Assembly (NCBI GenBank): GCA_902363045.1
Contig: CABIYX010000035.1
Coordinates: forward strand, 18,610-25,004
Length of the DNA: 6,395 nucleotides
Source of the DNA: Clostridiales bacterium
GTDB lineage: Bacteria > Bacillota > Clostridia > Oscillospirales > Oscillospiraceae
Reading direction: 5' to 3'
This document shows positions 5,764 through 6,395 of this stretch, in pieces. Both the position numbers and the translations under genes were made by a program. The notes beneath the pieces were generated by a model. That model did no database searches. It saw nothing but the letters and a program-made list of their open reading frames with translations, and had not been told where the DNA came from. The number at the start of each line of letters is the position of its first letter. The stretch's first letter is position 1.

Positions 5764-6306
5764 TTAAGTCGTAGGGGTTGTTATTTCCATAGTATCTGGA
5801 TGGATCAGAGTGATTACTTTTCCCTGATGCAAGGCATAATTGACTGTCTGTGCTGTGCCTGAGCGCAGCTTTTTCTGATTATCAAACACACCGATGATGT
5901 ACTCTGCATGATCGACCATATAATAATTTCTTTTTTTATAACTGGAAACATCCGCAGAATGTGAAATAACAATAGAATCGTTTGAGTTTTGGATCAGCTT
6001 TTTCAATCTATGTCTACTCTGATCCGGCCATTTAGAGTCATAGCCGATGAAGGGAATTACAACGATAATTTTAATATCCTCGTATCCTGTTTGTGCTCTC
6101 AATGTTAGCAGCTGTTCTCCAGCCCACATATCCACACCAAGAGCACCGCCGACAAAAAAAGTACGGACAAATTTCTCGTCATGGAGTATGCGAAACTGCT
6201 CCAGGAGACATTCTTTCAGCTTTTGGCATAGAGGATCTTCCTCATTATATCCAAAGCAAAATCTTGTTGGTCTGTGGCCGGTAATGGCACAGGCATACTG
6301 ATTCAT
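5764..6306 (-). CDS. YpsA-like SLOG superfamily protein (DUF1273-type Rossmann-like fold)
   Basis: The ATG at 6306 gives 180 aa; an in-frame GTG at 6315 is possible, but AAGGGTG lies immediately upstream of the ATG at proper distance and the GTG would overlap it. Family features in order: first strand and loop AITGHRPTRF (7-16) followed by GY (19-20); a TFFVGGALGVDMWAGE block (49-64), the glycine-rich ligand loop with the D-x-W-A signature; IIVVIPFIGYDSKWP (80-94); and KRNYYMVDHAEYIIGVFD (125-142) then SGTAQTV (149-155). SLOG proteins are thought to bind nucleotides or nucleotide-derived ligands; YpsA relatives have been linked to stress and cell division in Bacillus, and others to phage and conflict systems. 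Codon use is more AT-rich than the downstream array, pointing to a different origin. Whether it works with the array is unknown. Confidence 0.9.
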   Translation of the reverse strand: MNQYACAITGHRPTRFCFGYNEEDPLCQKLKECLLEQFRILHDEKFVRTFFVGGALGVDMWAGEQLLTLRAQTGYEDIKIIVVIPFIGYDSKWPDQSRHRLKKLIQNSNDSIVISHSADVSSYKKRNYYMVDHAEYIIGVFDNQKKLRSGTAQTVNYALHQGKVITLIHPDTMEITTPTT

Positions 6307-6337
6307 ACAAATCACCCTTGATAACTGCCTTGATTAC

Positions 6338-6379
6338 GCATATAAAGCAAAAATAACGTAAATAATAATGCGTATAAAG
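6338..6379. repeat. Paired 10-mer GCRTATAAAG upstream of the SLOG gene
   Basis: GCATATAAAG at 6338-6347 and GCGTATAAAG at 6370-6379 differ at one base and start 32 bases apart, about three helical turns. The cores also read as an inverted repeat, TACGCAT (6335-6341) against ATGCGTA (6368-6374). The spacing and position across the candidate promoter suggest a protein-binding site, for example for an autoregulator; this is inference from geometry. Confidence 0.35.
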
Positions 6380-6391
6380 GTTATATTACAA
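6362..6391 (-). promoter_or_regulatory. Candidate promoter of the SLOG gene
   Basis: On the minus strand TTGTAA (6391-6386) and TATTAT (6367-6362) are 18 bases apart; the -35 matches consensus at four of six positions and the -10 at five of six. The start would fall near 6355, about 50 bases before the ATG. The region is so AT-rich that other -10-like hexamers exist (for example near 6340-6346), so the exact choice is uncertain. Confidence 0.35.
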
Positions 6392-6395
6392 AATT

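Noticed and set aside
5740..5766. Terminator directly after the SLOG gene
   Set aside because: Only an A/T palindrome (AAAAATTTTT) is present with no GC stem; not a credible intrinsic terminator.
1..6395. CRISPR array, tRNA, rRNA, transposase or integrase
   Set aside because: No regularly spaced repeats, no tRNA-like cloverleaf, no rRNA signature and no recombinase motifs were seen.

Overview
The window looks like chromosomal or mobile-element DNA from a Firmicute, probably a gut clostridium of the Oscillospiraceae/Lachnospiraceae type. The reasons are strong AGGAGG-type ribosome binding sites before almost every gene, a GC-rich tightly packed operon, and a YpsA-like SLOG gene of the sort common in clostridial genomes. 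The taxonomic call is inference from style only.

All supported genes are on the minus strand, so the locus reads right to left. From the right edge: (1) an AT-rich block (about 5690-6395) with a SLOG-superfamily nucleotide-binding protein (start 6306, stop 5764) behind its own candidate promoter; (2) a roughly 220-base leader (about 5687-5471) that begins at a good extended -10 promoter and ends in a strong intrinsic terminator only 25 bases before the next start codon, which suggests attenuation; (3) a compact operon of at least nine genes running from 5470 off the left edge, with gaps of 7-14 bases or short overlaps.

The operon encodes, in transcription order: a 460-aa protein of unknown function, a 77-aa two-helix membrane protein resembling Imm17, a 70-aa helical protein, a 131-aa protein, a 195-aa protein, a 113-aa protein resembling an isolated EF-Tu domain 3 barrel, a 359-aa ankyrin-repeat protein with a SUKH (SMI1/KNR4)-like tail, a 196-aa protein with the W-R-L-T-x-A-Y-G-R and H-Q-x-T motifs of HEAT-like helical proteins, and a 5'-complete DUF2262-like protein cut by the window edge.

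The proteins are unrelated to each other, mostly small, soluble and without catalytic motifs, and several fall in or near families known as immunity proteins of polymorphic toxin systems. The best reading is a poly-immunity (orphan immunity) array: stacked single-gene antidotes against toxins of competing bacteria. No toxin gene, secretion gene, transposase or integrase is visible, so the toxin link is by family and layout only. The sharp change in base composition and the terminator-controlled leader at the array's upstream end are the most unusual structural points.
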